Below are positions 17,736 through 26,111 of a stretch of 64,000 bases of DNA, piece after piece; position 1 is the stretch's first letter; each line of letters begins with the position of its first letter. The notes beneath the pieces are model-generated. The model had not been told where the DNA came from and ran no database searches. It saw only the letters and a program-made list of their open reading frames with translations. The stretch spans positions 27,584 to 91,583 of the forward strand of contig CAWGUU010000018.1 of assembly GCA_963825765.1 (NCBI GenBank), given 5' to 3'. The DNA is from CAWGUU01 sp963825765 (GTDB lineage: Bacteria > Actinomycetota > Acidimicrobiia > Acidimicrobiales > AC-14). The translations under genes were made by a program, and so were the position numbers.

Positions 17736-18088
17736 TTAGGCGTCGCCACTCGCGGCCAGGTCGGGCTCATTGACTTTGGTCGCCTCGTAGGCGGCGTTGA
17801 GCGAGCTCACGACCGGGACGACCCGGTCGAAGCCTGTGACCGACAGGAGGCGCCCGACGGCGCTACCGGAGCCGACACAGAGAGCCACCCTGCCCCTGTG
17901 ATCCGAGCTTGGCGGATACCGAAGATGACAGCGCCCAGCCCCGCTGAGTCCATGAACGGCACTGCCCGGAAGTCGATGAGGACCGTTCCGAGCGTGGCGG
18001 CGATACGCAGACGCTCTCGGAGCTCACTCGCGTTCGACAAATCGACCTCTCCATGCACCTGGACTGTGACGCCACCGCGGCCGGCCAT
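17736..18088 (-). pseudogene. STAS domain protein, frameshifted
   Basis: Begins MAGRGGVTVQVHGEVDLSNA and continues through LIDFRAVPFMDSAGLGAVIFG, which includes the DSAG phospho-acceptor motif. After QARITG the frame is wrong. The rest of a STAS domain (GRVALCVGSGSAVGRLLSVTG and FDRVVPVV) follows in another frame and stops with TAA at 17736. One indel near 17890-17900 explains this. It is either a recent pseudogene or an error. Confidence 0.75.
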
Positions 18089-18493
18089 GGTGTGTTCCTC
18101 GAGTTTGCAGCGACATCGACGACTCCTTCTGGTCGGCCGCGGATGCGCCCGGTGGCGACATCGACATCGCCGGAGACGGACGCCCAGGCGCCGCCTCGTA
18201 GCGCCGTCGGCCAACTGGCGATGGGGCTTTCCGTTCGCGTGGCCCGTTGTCTTTGATTGGCGGCCTCGCAGGCATCCTGCGGTTCCGACCTGACGATCCT
18301 GCTTCGGCCACCTTGCGATCCCGTGACATTCGATAGATCACGTCATTGACCAGGCTCTCCCGTGGGAAGCTCGGGCAGAGGCCGACGATTCGTTTCGCGA
18401 CTCTCACGTACCCGACGAGCGGGAGTCCGTCCCGGAGAGCGTTGGTGCGACCCCCGGTATCCCAAGGGTCGTGCCGGGGCCAGGAATCGTGGC
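18089..18493. other. Region without a supported gene
   Basis: About 400 bp between the divergent STAS gene and the L,D-transpeptidase gene. Short open frames exist on both strands but none shows a recognisable domain or good start signal. It presumably holds the two promoters. Confidence 0.5.
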
Positions 18494-19450
18494 ATGTCCC
18501 GGGGGACAGGAAGGTCGGTCGAGCTGTTGGCTAGTCGTTGCCGTAGCAAGTGGGTTGGCATCGCCGTGGTGAGCCTGTTGGCCGCCTGTGGCGACGCAGC
18601 CATGACCGGGGCCCCGGTTGACATCCCTCTCAGTTCCACGACGACGACCCCGCCCACGACGACCCCGCCCACGACGACCCCGCCCACGACGACCCCGCCC
18701 ACGACGACCCCGCCCACGACGACCCCGCCCACGACGACCCCGCCCACGACGACCCCGCCCACGACGACCCCGCCCACGACGACCCCGCCCACGACGACCC
18801 CGCCCACGACGATGCCACCACCCGTTCTCGGGTCAGGTGATGAGGGTCCGTCAGTGCTCGAGCTACAAGAGCGACTCGAGTCCCTCCGGTACTGGATCGG
18901 ACCGGTCGATGGCGGCTTCGGTGCCCTCACCGAACAGGCGGTGTACGCCTTCCAGAAGGCGAACGGCATCGGGATCGACGGTCGCGTCGGCCCCGAGACC
19001 CGCGCCTCGCTGGCTGATCCCGTTCCCCCGAAGTCTCGAAGCGAACAGAGCCACGTGGTTGAGATCGACAAGGAGCGCCAGCTGCTCCTCGCCGTCGCCG
19101 ACGGGGAGGTTCAGTGGGTCTTCAACACGTCGACCGGCACGGAGCTGCCCTACGACCATCCGGACGGCTACACCGCGTTGGCCGACACTCCGCCCGGCAC
19201 CCATACCGTCTTCTACGAGGTCGACGGCTGGCAGGAGGGTGAGCTGGGGCCCTTGTACCGCCCCAAGTACTTCCACAAGGACGGGATCGCGGTGCATGGC
19301 TATGGCGACGTCCCTCCGTACCCGGCCTCCCATGGTTGCGCTCGCGTCTCGTTCGAGGCGATCGACTACATCTGGGCGCAGGGCCTGATGCCAATGGGCG
19401 GGACGGTGCTGGTCTATGGCGAATCACCGACGCCGGGACCGGTGGTCTGA
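18494..19450 (+). CDS. L,D-transpeptidase lipoprotein with PG-binding domain
   Basis: About 318 residues. The signal peptide ends in VVSLLAACGD (lipobox). A TTTPP repeat linker follows (about residues 50-109), then a peptidoglycan-binding domain (VLELQERLESLRYWIGPVDGGFGALTEQAVYAFQKANG). The YkuD catalytic domain carries HGYGDVPPYPASHGCARVS, where HG and SHGCxR supply the active His, Cys and Arg. Such enzymes form 3-3 crosslinks in peptidoglycan or attach proteins to it. The ATG at 18494 is used; starts slightly downstream are possible. Confidence 0.92.
   Translation: MSRGTGRSVELLASRCRSKWVGIAVVSLLAACGDAAMTGAPVDIPLSSTTTTPPTTTPPTTTPPTTTPPTTTPPTTTPPTTTPPTTTPPTTTPPTTTPPTTTPPTTMPPPVLGSGDEGPSVLELQERLESLRYWIGPVDGGFGALTEQAVYAFQKANGIGIDGRVGPETRASLADPVPPKSRSEQSHVVEIDKERQLLLAVADGEVQWVFNTSTGTELPYDHPDGYTALADTPPGTHTVFYEVDGWQEGELGPLYRPKYFHKDGIAVHGYGDVPPYPASHGCARVSFEAIDYIWAQGLMPMGGTVLVYGESPTPGPVV
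18641..18820 (+). repeat. 15-bp tandem repeat encoding TTTPP
   Basis: Eleven identical copies of ACGACGACCCCGCCC run from 18641 to 18805, followed by a variant copy (TTMPP) to 18820. Identity is complete at the DNA level, so this is a recent slippage array. Unit length is a multiple of three, so copy-number change would alter linker length without shifting frame. Confidence 0.97.
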
Positions 19451-19628
19451 GCAGAGAGCGAGTCCCTCGCGCCTCGGATCTCAGCTTCGACCACTGGACG
19501 GCCACGAGTCGTGGCGCCCCTGGGATCCGAGCCTCCAGGGTTGTCATCGCGCCGCCGGCGTCGGGCGCCGACCGACCGCCTCGAGGCGGATGGCGGACTA
19601 GGTTTGGGTTGGTGGTCTACGGCCTCCG

Positions 19629-20156
19629 ATGACCAGCCTTTACCTCTTCGCCGCCGCCGCGGGAATCCCCTTGGTTCTCTGGTTCATGTTTTCGGGAGGC
19701 GAGGATGGCGGCGGCGCGGACAGCGGCCTCGCCGGTGTCATGTTCCGCCGCCTGCCACTGAGCACCTTGGCCATCGTGGCCGCCACGTTCGGAGTGTGCG
19801 GCCTTGTGCTCACCGCAGCAGGAACCGGCGGTGGACGTACCTTGATCTCGGCCGTGCTCGTCGGGCTGGTGGCAGGTCTTCTGAACGGCGCGCTTTTCTC
19901 CTATCTCCGCCGGTCGGAGTCGACCACCGAGGTGGTCGACGAACAGCTCGCGGGCAAGATTGGCCGGGTCGTGGTCCCGGTCGCGGGGGACCGGCGCGGC
20001 CGCATCGCGGTGAGCGTGGGAGGACAGCAGATCCACCTGTCGGCCCACGCCGTTCCTGAGGCGCCGGCCGACCTTGCTGTGGGCTCGGCCGTCCTGGTCG
20101 TGGAGGTTCACAACGGCATTGCAATCGTCACCGCCCTGGACCCGGAGCTGAGCTGA
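19629..20156 (+). CDS. NfeD-like membrane protein
   Basis: A 175-residue protein with three hydrophobic segments (about 1-20, 45-65, 70-92) and a C-terminal OB-fold-like domain (LAGKIGRVVVPVAGDRRGRI, then AVGSAVLVVEVHNGIAIVTAL). This matches short NfeD proteins that accompany flotillins. It lies 31 bp upstream of the flotillin gene and probably acts with it in membrane microdomains. Confidence 0.78.
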   Translation: MTSLYLFAAAAGIPLVLWFMFSGGEDGGGADSGLAGVMFRRLPLSTLAIVAATFGVCGLVLTAAGTGGGRTLISAVLVGLVAGLLNGALFSYLRRSESTTEVVDEQLAGKIGRVVVPVAGDRRGRIAVSVGGQQIHLSAHAVPEAPADLAVGSAVLVVEVHNGIAIVTALDPELS

Positions 20157-20187
20157 CGGCAGTCCACCTCAACGAAGGAGCCAACTC

Positions 20188-21447
20188 ATGACCGCCCTCA
20201 TCCTCGGCGCGGTGCTCGCCGTCGTCGTCTTGGTGATCCTCACCACGATCCGCAGCCTGATCATCATCTGCCCCCCGAACCGGGTGGCGGTCATCTCCGG
20301 CCGCTCCCGCCAGCTGAGCGACGGTCGTACCGTCGGCTACCGGGCCATTCGCGGCGGACGGACGCTGCGGGTCCCGCTACTGGAACGGGTGTCGTGGATG
20401 GAGCTCAACACCATCCCCATCGAGGTATCGGTCATGAACGCCTACTCGAAGGGCGCCATCCCCTTGCACGTCCAGGGCATCGCCAACGTCAAGGTCTCGA
20501 GCGTCGAAGGGTTGCTCCAGAACTCCGTGGAGCGGTTCCTCGAGGTTCCCCAGAGCGAGATCGCGGCCATCGCCAAGGAGACGCTCGAAGCCAACCTGCG
20601 AGGAGTGCTCGCCACCCTCACTCCCGAGGAGGTCAACGAGGACCGGCTCAAGTTCGCCCAGACCCTCATCGAGGAGGCCGACGACGACATAAAGACTCTC
20701 GGTCTGGAGCTCGATGTCCTCAAGATCCAGAACGTCACCGACGAGGTGGGCTACCTCGACTCCGTGGGTCGTCGTCAGACGGCGGAAGTCCTGAAGGAAG
20801 CCCGGGTGGCCGAGGCCCAGTTCAAGGCCGAGGCCGAGGAGTCCGAGTCTCTGTCCCGCCAGCGAGCAGAGATCGCCACCGCCCAGGCCGACCTCAAGAT
20901 CGTCGAGCAGCAGAACGCCCTCCGGGTCCGCCAGGCCGAGCTGGAGGCCATCGCCGGAGCGGCTGAGGCCGAGGCCAAGGTCGCCGGGGAGAAGGCCAGG
21001 GTGATCGCTGAGCAGGCCTTGGAGGCCGAGCGGGTGAAGCTGGAGACACGCCGGCTGGAGGCGTACGTGATCGCGCCGGCCCGGGCCGACCTCGAGGCCA
21101 AGGAACTGGCGGCCAAGGCCGACGCGGCCAAGATCATCGAGGACGGCAACGCCCAGATCGAGGTCTTCCGTCGACTGGTCGAGCAGTACAAGGCGGCGGG
21201 CGCCGACGCCCAGCGCGTCTTCGTCCTGCGGATGCTCCCCGACATCATCGACAGCATTGTCTCCACGGTGGCTGCAGTCGACATCGACAAGGTTTCCATC
21301 ATTGACAGTGGGGGCCAGGGCACGGGGATCCCGGGCTTCATGGGCCAACTGCCGGCGGCGGTGATCGGGTTCGTCGAGCAGCTCGAGAACGCCACCGGCG
21401 TGGATCTGCTGAAGGCATTGCGGCCGGAAGGCTCCCCTGCGCAGTAG
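20188..21447 (+). CDS. floA/floT-like: Flotillin (SPFH/band 7) protein
   Basis: A 419-residue protein anchored by one N-terminal membrane segment (residues 2-25). An SPFH domain covers about 30-190 (ICPPNRVAVISGRSR to ELDVLKIQNV). A long Glu/Ala-rich coiled coil follows (about 195-330, many AEAEE and EAxAKV repeats), typical of flotillins. They form membrane scaffolds that organise signalling and protease complexes. AAGGAG precedes the ATG. It is the middle gene of an NfeD-flotillin-phosphatase operon. Confidence 0.92.
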   Translation: MTALILGAVLAVVVLVILTTIRSLIIICPPNRVAVISGRSRQLSDGRTVGYRAIRGGRTLRVPLLERVSWMELNTIPIEVSVMNAYSKGAIPLHVQGIANVKVSSVEGLLQNSVERFLEVPQSEIAAIAKETLEANLRGVLATLTPEEVNEDRLKFAQTLIEEADDDIKTLGLELDVLKIQNVTDEVGYLDSVGRRQTAEVLKEARVAEAQFKAEAEESESLSRQRAEIATAQADLKIVEQQNALRVRQAELEAIAGAAEAEAKVAGEKARVIAEQALEAERVKLETRRLEAYVIAPARADLEAKELAAKADAAKIIEDGNAQIEVFRRLVEQYKAAGADAQRVFVLRMLPDIIDSIVSTVAAVDIDKVSIIDSGGQGTGIPGFMGQLPAAVIGFVEQLENATGVDLLKALRPEGSPAQ

Positions 21448-21457
21448 CAGCGGCCGT

Positions 21458-22537
21458 ATGAATACGTCGACCGGCGACACCGGCAACGGTCGCTGGATCG
21501 CGGCAGGCACGACGATCGTGGCCGCGACCATCGACCTCATCTACGGCGTGGAGGCGTCGCTGATCGTGCCCCTGGTCTTCGGACCATTCGTCGCGTCCGC
21601 ACTGGCTTCGGTCCGAGATACCGCGACCGTGGCCGTGGTGGCGACGTTGTTCGGCGTCCTCCTGGGCTGGACGGACCAGACCATCGGCACCTCCCCCCAC
21701 GCCGTCCGCGTCGCTTCGGTGGCGATCGGGGGGACGCTCGCCGTCTGGCTCGCATCCACGCGCACCGCTCGCGAGCAGAAGCTGCAGGCCATGACCCGTG
21801 TGGCTCACGTGGCCCAACAGGCGATCCTCCGCCCCCTCCCCGACGAGATCCGGTGCATCCGGCTCGCAGCCCGGTACGTGTCTGCATCGGCAGAGGCGCA
21901 GATAGGCGGCGACTTCTACGAGGCGCTGGACACGCCGTGGGGCGTCCGGATCGTCGTCGGCGATGTCCGCGGGAAGGGACTCGACGCAGTGCGCCTGGCG
22001 GCGGTGCTCCTGGGCGAGTTCCGCAGTCGCGCCTTCTCGGAGCCGGACCTGACCGCGGTCGTCAAGGCCGTCGATGACGCGGGCGGTCGTGCGGTCGACC
22101 AGGCCGGCGAGGACTTTGCGACCGCGGTGTTCGTTCAACTCGACGGAGCACAGGCCACGATCGTCCGTTGCGGGCAGCCGCTCCCCTTTCTGGCGCAGAG
22201 TCAGGAGGTCCATCCGATCGAGACCTACACGTCGCTGCCGCTCTGCCTCGGCACGGATGCCGTAGCCGACGAGGTCAGCCTGGGACCGGGGTCACGGATG
22301 CTGCTCTACAGCGACGGTGCGATCGAGGGGCGCGACGAGAGAGGCGACTACTTCGACCTTCAGTCGAGCTACCAGCGACATGTGGGCACCCCCGAACCCG
22401 GAACGGTGCTCGAGCTGATCCTCGACGACCTGGACCGCCACTGCGACGGGGGGATCACCGACGACGTCGTTCTGGTGATCGCCGAGCAGCCTGGCTGGGC
22501 AAGGAGCTCGACTGGGTGTTCATGGCCGCCCTGCTGA
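21458..22537 (+). CDS. Membrane SpoIIE/RsbU-type serine phosphatase, 3' end rearranged
   Basis: About 359 residues. Four N-terminal hydrophobic segments (10-105) precede a PP2C-like SpoIIE domain (about 125-345), with GGDFYEAL, VVGDVRGKGLDAVRLAAVLLGEF, GEDFATAVFVQLD, LLYSDGAIEGRDERGDYF and GGITDDVVLVIAEQ giving the metal-binding Asp residues. It would dephosphorylate a STAS antagonist. It starts 10 bp after the flotillin stop. The last ~15 codons after VIAEQ come from a fused secF fragment read out of frame, so the natural C-terminus may be lost. Confidence 0.87.
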   Translation: MNTSTGDTGNGRWIAAGTTIVAATIDLIYGVEASLIVPLVFGPFVASALASVRDTATVAVVATLFGVLLGWTDQTIGTSPHAVRVASVAIGGTLAVWLASTRTAREQKLQAMTRVAHVAQQAILRPLPDEIRCIRLAARYVSASAEAQIGGDFYEALDTPWGVRIVVGDVRGKGLDAVRLAAVLLGEFRSRAFSEPDLTAVVKAVDDAGGRAVDQAGEDFATAVFVQLDGAQATIVRCGQPLPFLAQSQEVHPIETYTSLPLCLGTDAVADEVSLGPGSRMLLYSDGAIEGRDERGDYFDLQSSYQRHVGTPEPGTVLELILDDLDRHCDGGITDDVVLVIAEQPGWARSSTGCSWPPC

Positions 22538-23076
22538 CCGTCATCGGCTACTCGATCAACGACTCGGTGGTCGTGTTCGACCGTATCCGGGAACTGCGCC
22601 GGGACCGGCAGCGGGAGCCGCTGCGGGAGGTGGCCAACGACGCCTGCCTGCAGACGGTTCCCCGCACCATCAACACCGGCCTCGGAGCCCTGTTCATCCT
22701 GGTCGCCCTCTACCTGCTCGGGGGCGAGACGCTCCGAGACTTCGCCCTGGCGCTACTCATCGGCATCGTCGTGGGGACGTACTCCTCGGTGTTCACGGCC
22801 ACGCCCCTCGCCCTGCGCTTCGAGGCCCTCGCCAACAGGTCGGATACCCCCTCGTCGCCACTTCGCCCGCAGCCGGCCAACGGGGTGCTCGCTCCCAAAG
22901 CGCCCACCAGGACCCCCACGGCGACTGTGGCGCCCGGCCCATCCGCCACCTCTCAATCGAATGCGGCCGAGGCGAAGCAGTTGCCGGCGCCCCCGGCGCG
23001 ACCGAAGCGACCGACGCATGCGACCACCCAGCCTCGGCCCCGCAAGAAGCGCCGAAAGCAATCCAGGAGGAGATGA
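22494..23076 (+). pseudogene. secF': SecF C-terminal fragment
   Basis: In a different frame from the phosphatase, the sequence reads LGKELDWVFMAALLTVIGYS, INDSVVVFDRIRE, TVPRTINTGLGALFILVAL and GGETLRDFALALLIGIVVG. This is the conserved C-terminal membrane half of SecF, followed by a basic Pro/Lys-rich tail. The N-terminal half is absent: upstream sequence is phosphatase. No SecD is nearby, so this is a severed fragment created by a recombination joint near 22493. Confidence 0.85.
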
Positions 23077-23145
23077 CGAACGATGGACCATGACATGACG
23101 ACGAGGGGGCGTCTCTCTGGCGGGCTGAATCGCGACCAGCGCTGA

Positions 23146-23616
23146 TCAGCCTGGCGTGGCCTGATCGTCGACGCCGGCGTCCCGAGAGAGCGACCTTCTC
23201 CGACCGACTGCTGCGGCCGCGACGATCAGCACGAGCACGGCTGCTGCGATCCGACCGGGGCCGACCTGGTCCAGCCACGTCGAAACTTGGCCCGACCACC
23301 GGGTGACTATGGCCACCGGCCCGGCGTCGGCGTCGTCGTCGGTGGCGAGGCGGATCTCATACACCGCGTACCACGTGACGTAGGCGCCGGCGACGGCCAG
23401 GACCAGGCCACCGAGGCGGGCCGGCACCGGCCCAGCCCCTCGCAGGGCGGCGCCCACGGGGCGGCGGGCGAGGGCGATGGCCACGGCTAGCCCGGTCAGC
23501 ACCGTGCCCATCCAACCGCGGCCGCGCTCAGCAGTCGGCGGGAGGAATCCGCGGGTGTCATGGCCTGCCAGCGTCGCACGCAACGGGGCCGCGATGCTGT
23601 CGCCCTGCGATGACAC
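23146..23616 (-). pseudogene. ccdA': CcdA C-terminal fragment
   Basis: The segment GLVLAVAGAYVTWYAVYEIRLA, then VTRWSGQVSTWLDQVGPGRI and a final hydrophobic segment, closely parallels the C-terminal half of the intact CcdA at 8120-9160 (AIAGAYVAYYGYYDIRLA, SVTRWVDGLGNG). The N-terminal half with the NPCGF cysteine is missing; the upstream 40 residues do not match. It is a truncated paralogue convergent with the secF fragment. Confidence 0.75.
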
Positions 23617-23646
23617 CCGGCCGACCGGCCGGAGCAGCTCTTACGC

Positions 23647-24489
23647 TCAGCGGATGCCAAGGCGGGCGTCGTCGCCCGGTGGGCGCCCCTGGACGAGGCG
23701 CAGCAATGCCTCGGCGGGAATCCGAAGGGGATCGGTCGTGCGGGTGACGAGCAGGTCGGTGTCGAGCACGCCGCCGGTCACGGTGGGGCCGAACGGGCTC
23801 CAGAAGGCGCCGTCGGCGGTGATCGTGAGCTCGGCCGGCAGGTCCCCCGTCTCGACTTCCACGCCGGCTCCCCGGACGCGGGCCCGCCCCCGGCGCACGA
23901 CCGGGCGGACCACATGGTCCTCGTCGGCGACACCCAGGGAGCGGTGCAGCTCGCACAGCCGGGCGGCGGCATCGGGGTCGGCGGGGCCCTCGAGGGTCGT
24001 CGCCACCCTCACCCGCAGGCCCATGTCCACCAGGCGGGGAATGGCCTCCACCACCTTGTCGAAGTTGTCGGGGCCCCGGGCCGCGTCGTTGACGTCGGGC
24101 CGGTCGCTGTCCAAGGACACCTGGATCCGGACGGGCAGGCCGCCCAGTGGGCGCAGGGCGGCCAGCCGGGCCGGGTTGAACAGGGTGCCGTTGGTGAGCA
24201 CGACGGTGGGCAGCACCGTCGCCACACTGGCCAGCACGGCCGGCAGCTCGGGGCTCAGGAAGGGCTCGCCGCCGGTGATGCCGACCTCCGTGAAGCCCAG
24301 CGCCGCCGCCTGGCGCGTCAGGTCGACGATGCGGGAGCCGGCCAGGGCCCGCCGGGGGACCCCGGGGGCCGACTCGGTCAGGCAGTAGGTGCAGGCCAGG
24401 TTGCAGGAGTACGTCGAGTAGAACCACACCCGGCCGGGCAGGCGGCCGTCGGCCACCGCGGTGGCGACGTCGTGTCCACTTCCGCTCAC
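23647..24489 (-). CDS. Radical SAM protein
   Basis: A 280-residue radical S-adenosylmethionine enzyme. The iron-sulfur motif CNLACTYC (C-x3-C-x2-C) lies near residue 32, followed by VGITGGEPFLSPEL (the GGEP SAM-binding motif) and LTNGTLF. The fold resembles small SPASM-less maturases. The GTG at 24489 overlaps the stop of the AhpD-like gene (GTGA), indicating co-translation. Substrate unknown; a peptide or cofactor maturation role is plausible from the family only. Confidence 0.88.
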   Translation of the reverse strand: MSGSGHDVATAVADGRLPGRVWFYSTYSCNLACTYCLTESAPGVPRRALAGSRIVDLTRQAAALGFTEVGITGGEPFLSPELPAVLASVATVLPTVVLTNGTLFNPARLAALRPLGGLPVRIQVSLDSDRPDVNDAARGPDNFDKVVEAIPRLVDMGLRVRVATTLEGPADPDAAARLCELHRSLGVADEDHVVRPVVRRGRARVRGAGVEVETGDLPAELTITADGAFWSPFGPTVTGGVLDTDLLVTRTTDPLRIPAEALLRLVQGRPPGDDARLGIR

Positions 24490-25064
24490 GACGTGAAGCC
24501 CTCGGCCGCCAGGCGGGCCAGCGTCTCGGACGACGACGGCAGCGACAGCGCCGTGCACAGGCGGTTGAGGAACACGGTGGCCCCGAGGGTGACGACGAGC
24601 TCGACGATCTCGTGGTCCCGGTACTGGGCGGACATGGCGGCGTGGACGTGGTCGGGCAGCGGGCCCCGCCCGGCGGCCAGCGCGTCGACCCAGGCGACGA
24701 GGGCGGCGGTGCCGTCGTCGACGCCGGCCGGGCGCTCACCCGGGGCCGTGCCCCGCAGGGCTGCCACCAGCTCGGGCCCCAGCCCCACGTCGAGGGCGGT
24801 GACGGTGCGGGCGTCGACGCAGTAGCGGCAGCCGAGCACCGCCGAGGTGCGCAGCACCACCGTCTCCTTGACCGTCGGCGGCAACGAACCCGGCCCGAGG
24901 GCGGCGCCGACGAAGGGGATTGCCACCTCGGCCAGCTCCGGGACCGTGGCCAGCGACTTGACGATCACGCCCGGGTCGCCTCCGGCGAATAGGTGCCGGA
25001 CGAGCAGGGGGGCCTGGTCGGCCTCGACCAACGCCACGCGCGGGGCCACGCCCCATACTCCCAC
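24486..25064 (-). CDS. Carboxymuconolactone decarboxylase / AhpD-like protein
   Basis: A 192-residue all-helical protein of the AhpD/CMD family. The redox CxxC is in TSAVLGCRYCVDARTVTAL (near residue 77), with His residues downstream, as in AhpD-type peroxidase partners. It is the first gene of a two-gene unit, ending in a 4-bp overlap with the radical SAM gene. The pairing suggests thiol redox coupled to the radical chemistry (inference). Confidence 0.85.
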   Translation of the reverse strand: MGVWGVAPRVALVEADQAPLLVRHLFAGGDPGVIVKSLATVPELAEVAIPFVGAALGPGSLPPTVKETVVLRTSAVLGCRYCVDARTVTALDVGLGPELVAALRGTAPGERPAGVDDGTAALVAWVDALAAGRGPLPDHVHAAMSAQYRDHEIVELVVTLGATVFLNRLCTALSLPSSSETLARLAAEGFTS

Positions 25065-25117
25065 GCGAGGAGGCCGTGCCCCTCGACGGCGACGCCCTGG
25101 GGTGCTAGCACGGCGTC

Positions 25118-25678
25118 GTGGCCACCGACACCGCCCGGGCGGAACCGACGCTGCCGCCGGCGCGACGGATGGCCCAGGGCCTGGCCGCCCTGCGCATCTT
25201 CACGGGAACCATCCTGTTCGCCAACGGGCTGGCCAAGCTGCTGGGGATCACGACGATCACCCTCGGCCCCTACCAGGCGAACCTCATCGACCGGGAGGCG
25301 ACCCGCTTCATCCTGCGCTTCGAAGGGCTCGAGAACCCGGCCAACGGGGGAGCCGGTACCGAGGTACCCGGCCTCGAACCGGTGGTGCGATTCCTGCTCG
25401 ACAACTTCGGCACCGTGGAGTGGCTCATCACTGCCGCCGAGCTCGCCGTCGGCGCCCTTCTGATCGTCGGCCTGGCCAGCCGGGGAGCGGCGATCCTCGC
25501 CCTTGGCCAGCACCTCTTCCTGGCCTTGCTGTACGCCTCATCGAACCGTTGGCTGTTCGAGCAGCCCCACGAGTACCTGCCGCTGCTCATCCTCGCCCTG
25601 GTCTCGTCGGGCCGCGTGTGGGGCCTCGACGGTCGCCTGGCGTGGGCTCGGGCCCGCGCCGGGAGGTTCCCGTTCTGA
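25118..25678 (+). CDS. DoxX-like membrane protein
   Basis: A 186-residue membrane protein with four hydrophobic segments and the DoxX-like opening ALRIFTGTILFANGLAKLLG, then VEWLITAAELAVGALLIVGLASRGAAILAL. It is divergent from the AhpD-like gene, 53 bp away. DoxX relatives are linked to quinone or thiol redox. Starts at GTG 25118. Confidence 0.75.
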   Translation: MATDTARAEPTLPPARRMAQGLAALRIFTGTILFANGLAKLLGITTITLGPYQANLIDREATRFILRFEGLENPANGGAGTEVPGLEPVVRFLLDNFGTVEWLITAAELAVGALLIVGLASRGAAILALGQHLFLALLYASSNRWLFEQPHEYLPLLILALVSSGRVWGLDGRLAWARARAGRFPF

Positions 25679-25820
25679 GCGCGGCCGGCCGACGTAGGAG
25701 TCACCGGGTCGCCGGCAGCCGCGACGGGTGGGGCCGGGAGCGAGCCTCAGGGCCCCGACTCCCATGCCGCCAAAACGTACCCTTGACCGTCCTCCATGTA
25801 GGAAGGTGCAGCATTGGCCC

Positions 25821-26111
25821 GTGGAGATCACCGTGCTTTACGTGGAGGGCTGTCCGAACCTGACCCTGGCCCGGGCCAGGGTCGCGGAGGCGATCCGGGT
25901 CGCAGGTGTGACTGCGGTGGTGCGGGAGCGCCTCGTCAGCGACGAGGCAGAAGCCGCAGCCCTCGGCTTCGGAGGGTCCCCGACGATAGTGGTCGGCGGC
26001 CGTGACCTCTTTCCGTCGGCGCCGGCGGGGCTGTCGTGCCGGCGCTACGCCACTGACGCCGGTTACGAGGGAGCGCCCACCGTGGCCCAGCTCGTGAATG
26101 CCTTGGCATGA
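25821..26111 (+). CDS. Thioredoxin-like small protein
   Basis: A 96-residue thioredoxin-fold protein. It begins VEITVLYVEGCPNLTLARARV (strand, then a single Cys at the active-site position followed by P), continues with AALGFGGSPTIVVGGRDLF (cis-Pro motif SPT) and has a later Cys in GLSCRRYAT. This is the layout of small proteins found near metal or mercury resistance genes. The GTG at 25821 is chosen because upstream codons show no domain. The stop overlaps the ATG of the next gene (ATGA). Confidence 0.75.
   Translation: MEITVLYVEGCPNLTLARARVAEAIRVAGVTAVVRERLVSDEAEAAALGFGGSPTIVVGGRDLFPSAPAGLSCRRYATDAGYEGAPTVAQLVNALA

Noticed and set aside
18641..18820. Possible CRISPR-like array.
   Set aside because: Repeats are 15 bp, contiguous and without spacers, and encode a TTTPP linker in frame.
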